A DNA stretch of 8,272 nt from an uncultured Burkholderiaceae bacterium (GTDB lineage Bacteria; Pseudomonadota; Gammaproteobacteria; Burkholderiales; Burkholderiaceae), in the NCBI GenBank assembly GCA_937871985.1, contig CALMPB010000280.1, forward strand, positions 1-8,272. The letters are read 5' to 3'. Position 1 is the stretch's first letter. The number at the start of each line of letters is the position of its first letter. The translations under genes and the position numbers were made by a program. Positions 6,819 to 8,272 of this stretch are shown here, piece after piece. The notes beneath the pieces were generated by a model. The model was given only the letters and a program-made list of their open reading frames with translations, was not told the DNA's origin and did not search any database.

Positions 6819-7605
6819 CGTAGCCCAGCCTTTTCAGTATCCAACCCGATACCGCGGGATGGATGACCGATAGCAGAAAGCAGCCCAGGTTCAACGGGAA
6901 CGGGAAGCTGATGCGCGCGCGGTTGGCCTGCAGGCCGCGGCGGATGACGCGGGCGGCCTTTTCGGCCTTCCACAGGAATGGTTTGGGACCGGGCATGTCG
7001 AAGCACATCTGGGATTCGACGTAGCCGGGCATGATGACGTTGAAACGTATCCCTTGATCGCCCAAGGCGTCGCGCATGGCTTCGCCGTATGCCTTTACGG
7101 CGGCCTTGCTGGCGCTGTAGCTGGGAGTTTCCGGCAGGCCGCGCCAGGCGGCCAGGGAGCTGATGAGGGCGATCTGGCCGTGGCCGCGCTTGCGCATCGC
7201 GGGCAGCACGCCGTGCACGGTGGCGAACACTGCCTTGACGTTGACGTCGAGCAGGCGGTGCACGTCGTGCCAGTCTTCGCCATGGCGCTGGGGACCGGTG
7301 TTGATATTGACGCCGGCATTGGCGATGACGAGTTCCGGCATTTCGGTTTCGCAAACGGCAGCCAGCCAGGCCATCAAGGCGTCGTGGTCGCGCACGTCGA
7401 GCTCCTGCGTGACGACGCGCGCGCCACGGGCTTGGCAGGCGTCCCGCAACTCGCCCAGCCGCTCGGCGTTGCGGCCCTGCAGGATGAGGACCTTGGCGCC
7501 GGACGCGGCATACTCCAGCGCCAGTGCGCCGCCTATGCCGCCTGTCGCGCCGGTAATCAGCACGCAGCGGGGGAAACCGGATTCGCGGGCTTCGCTGCTA
7601 TTCAT
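6811..7605 (-). CDS. Short-chain dehydrogenase/reductase (SDR), capsule-associated
   Basis: This 264-residue NAD(P)-dependent oxidoreductase of the classical SDR family has all diagnostic motifs: cofactor loop TGATGGIG (18-25), acidic LDV near Asp70, NAG (96-98), catalytic Asn122 in VNV, Ser150, and YSASK (163-167; Tyr163 and Lys167). MPGYV (192-196) follows the active site. The C-terminal 25 residues are hydrophobic (CFLLSVIHPAVSGWIL), unlike most soluble SDRs, and may hold the enzyme at the inner membrane. The substrate cannot be read from sequence; oxidation or reduction of a sugar or lipid-linked intermediate of the capsule is likely from context. The ATG at 7605 overlaps the end of the upstream oxygenase gene by 8 bp (ATGAATAG) and has AAGG six bases upstream. 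Its own stop overlaps the following GTG start. Confidence 0.92.
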   Translation of the reverse strand: MNSSEARESGFPRCVLITGATGGIGGALALEYAASGAKVLILQGRNAERLGELRDACQARGARVVTQELDVRDHDALMAWLAAVCETEMPELVIANAGVNINTGPQRHGEDWHDVHRLLDVNVKAVFATVHGVLPAMRKRGHGQIALISSLAAWRGLPETPSYSASKAAVKAYGEAMRDALGDQGIRFNVIMPGYVESQMCFDMPGPKPFLWKAEKAARVIRRGLQANRARISFPFPLNLGCFLLSVIHPAVSGWILKRLGYGD

Positions 7606-8272
7606 GACCTGCCTTGTCGGATTGGACGCGGCGCCACGGATTGCGGCGCAGGCCCAGGGTTTCGCCGATGTCCCGGGCGCGCCAATAGAGCGGAACGGCC
7701 CGGCCCTTCAGCCCAGGCAAGCCCTGGATGTCCCACCCGGTCCAGGGCAGGAAGGGATTGCGGCGGCCATACCCCCAGATTTCCATGCGGCGGGATGCGT
7801 GGCCGCTTTCGCCGCGGGCATGAAAGCCCGACGTGTCCGCAACCACCAAGGTGTTCTTCTTGACGGCGAAGGCTTGCGGTTCGGGGTAGCCCATGCGCCG
7901 CAGCGCCGCCAGGGAGACGCGCAGCGAACCGCGCGCGCTCATGCGGTCCAGGCTGCGGGCGTCGATGGATTGGCGGCGCAGCCAGGCAAGCCGGCGGCGA
8001 TTGATGCGGTGCGAGCCGGGCACATAGACGAAAGGGCCGTCCTCGACGCCGACGTCGCTCAGGAACAGCCAGGCCTTTACCGTGGGGTGGAAGGTATCGG
8101 AATGCAGCTGGAGCTGCGGGTCGGCAACCGCCCGGCGCGCATGGGCCAGGATGGTCTGCAGGTAGTTCATGGGATGGCAGCGGAACGACCCGGCGTAGCT
8201 GAGCAGCCCCAGCCAGCGTTCCCCTTGCAGCAGCTGGCGCGTCGCGGGCATGTGCTTGAGCGCGCCGGCATC
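7598..8272 (-). CDS. Phytanoyl-CoA dioxygenase (PhyH) family Fe(II)/2-oxoglutarate oxygenase, 5' end missing
   Basis: The frame stays open to the right edge (seven further codons, D-A-G-A-L-K-H, precede the first visible Met at 8251), so the true start lies outside the window. The visible 224 residues cover the jelly-roll core. Counted from the Met at 8251, His50-x-Asp52 (QLHSDTFHPTVKAW) and distal His144 (SGFHARG) form the iron-binding triad. Arg154 or Arg155 is the likely 2-oxoglutarate contact. The spacing and the segment EDGPFVYVPGSHR (70-82) are typical of PhyH-like proteins. Such enzymes hydroxylate lipids, small metabolites or sugar derivatives. Here the position before an SDR and capsule export genes suggests oxidation of a capsule precursor or lipid, a product the SDR could then use. 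The gene's last 8 bp overlap the SDR start. Family is sure; substrate is unknown. Confidence 0.87.
   Translation of the reverse strand, partial: DAGALKHMPATRQLLQGERWLGLLSYAGSFRCHPMNYLQTILAHARRAVADPQLQLHSDTFHPTVKAWLFLSDVGVEDGPFVYVPGSHRINRRRLAWLRRQSIDARSLDRMSARGSLRVSLAALRRMGYPEPQAFAVKKNTLVVADTSGFHARGESGHASRRMEIWGYGRRNPFLPWTGWDIQGLPGLKGRAVPLYWRARDIGETLGLRRNPWRRVQSDKAGHE

Noticed and set aside
6303..6866. Plus-strand open frame of 187 codons opposite the LTA-synthase-like gene
   Set aside because: Antisense to a gene with intact membrane segments and motifs; composition (Arg, Gln, Pro-rich) is that of a reverse-complement shadow.
7054..7863. Long plus-strand open frame (269 codons) opposite the SDR and oxygenase genes
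   Set aside because: It is antisense to two genes with clear catalytic motifs in very GC-rich DNA, where stops are rare. Its product is Gly/Ala/His-rich with no recognisable domain.

Overview
All supportable genes in this window lie on the minus strand, so the biology reads from right (8272) to left (1). The content is part of an ABC-transporter-dependent (group 2/3-like) capsular polysaccharide locus from a Gram-negative bacterium. The outer-membrane lipoprotein exporter, the KpsE-type periplasmic adaptor and the KpsM/KpsT pair establish this. The high GC of the right-hand part and a gene set of the kind I recall from Bordetella, Achromobacter and Burkholderia capsule loci suggest Burkholderiales. 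That placement is inference and cannot be proven from the window.

Right part (8272-5166): three overlapping genes. First is a phytanoyl-CoA-dioxygenase-like Fe(II)/2-oxoglutarate oxygenase, cut by the right edge. Next is a classical short-chain dehydrogenase/reductase. Last is a membrane-anchored LTA-synthase/sulfatase-superfamily protein that starts with GTG. Both junctions are 8-bp overlaps, so translation is probably coupled. These look like tailoring genes that build or decorate the capsule polymer.

Middle (5165-5005): the only sizeable gap, 161 bp. The 76 bp next to kpsE are about 26% GC and are a plausible place for an internal promoter or leader.

Left part (5004-37): the export machine in the order kpsE, OPX lipoprotein (CtrA/BexD/Wza type), kpsM, kpsT, followed by a GT-B-like putative glycosyltransferase (DUF6716-like). 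kpsM and kpsT overlap by ATGA. A possible further start codon at 19, preceded by AGGA, suggests the operon continues off the left edge.

Working model: cytoplasmic enzymes (glycosyltransferase, SDR, oxygenase) make or modify the glycan or its precursors. KpsMT flips it across the inner membrane, and KpsE plus the OPX lipoprotein carry it to the surface. The LTA-synthase-like enzyme may add a phospho-alcohol substituent on the periplasmic side.

I see no tRNA or rRNA gene, insertion sequence, CRISPR array, convincing terminator or origin. No stretch of more than 161 bp lacks a gene.
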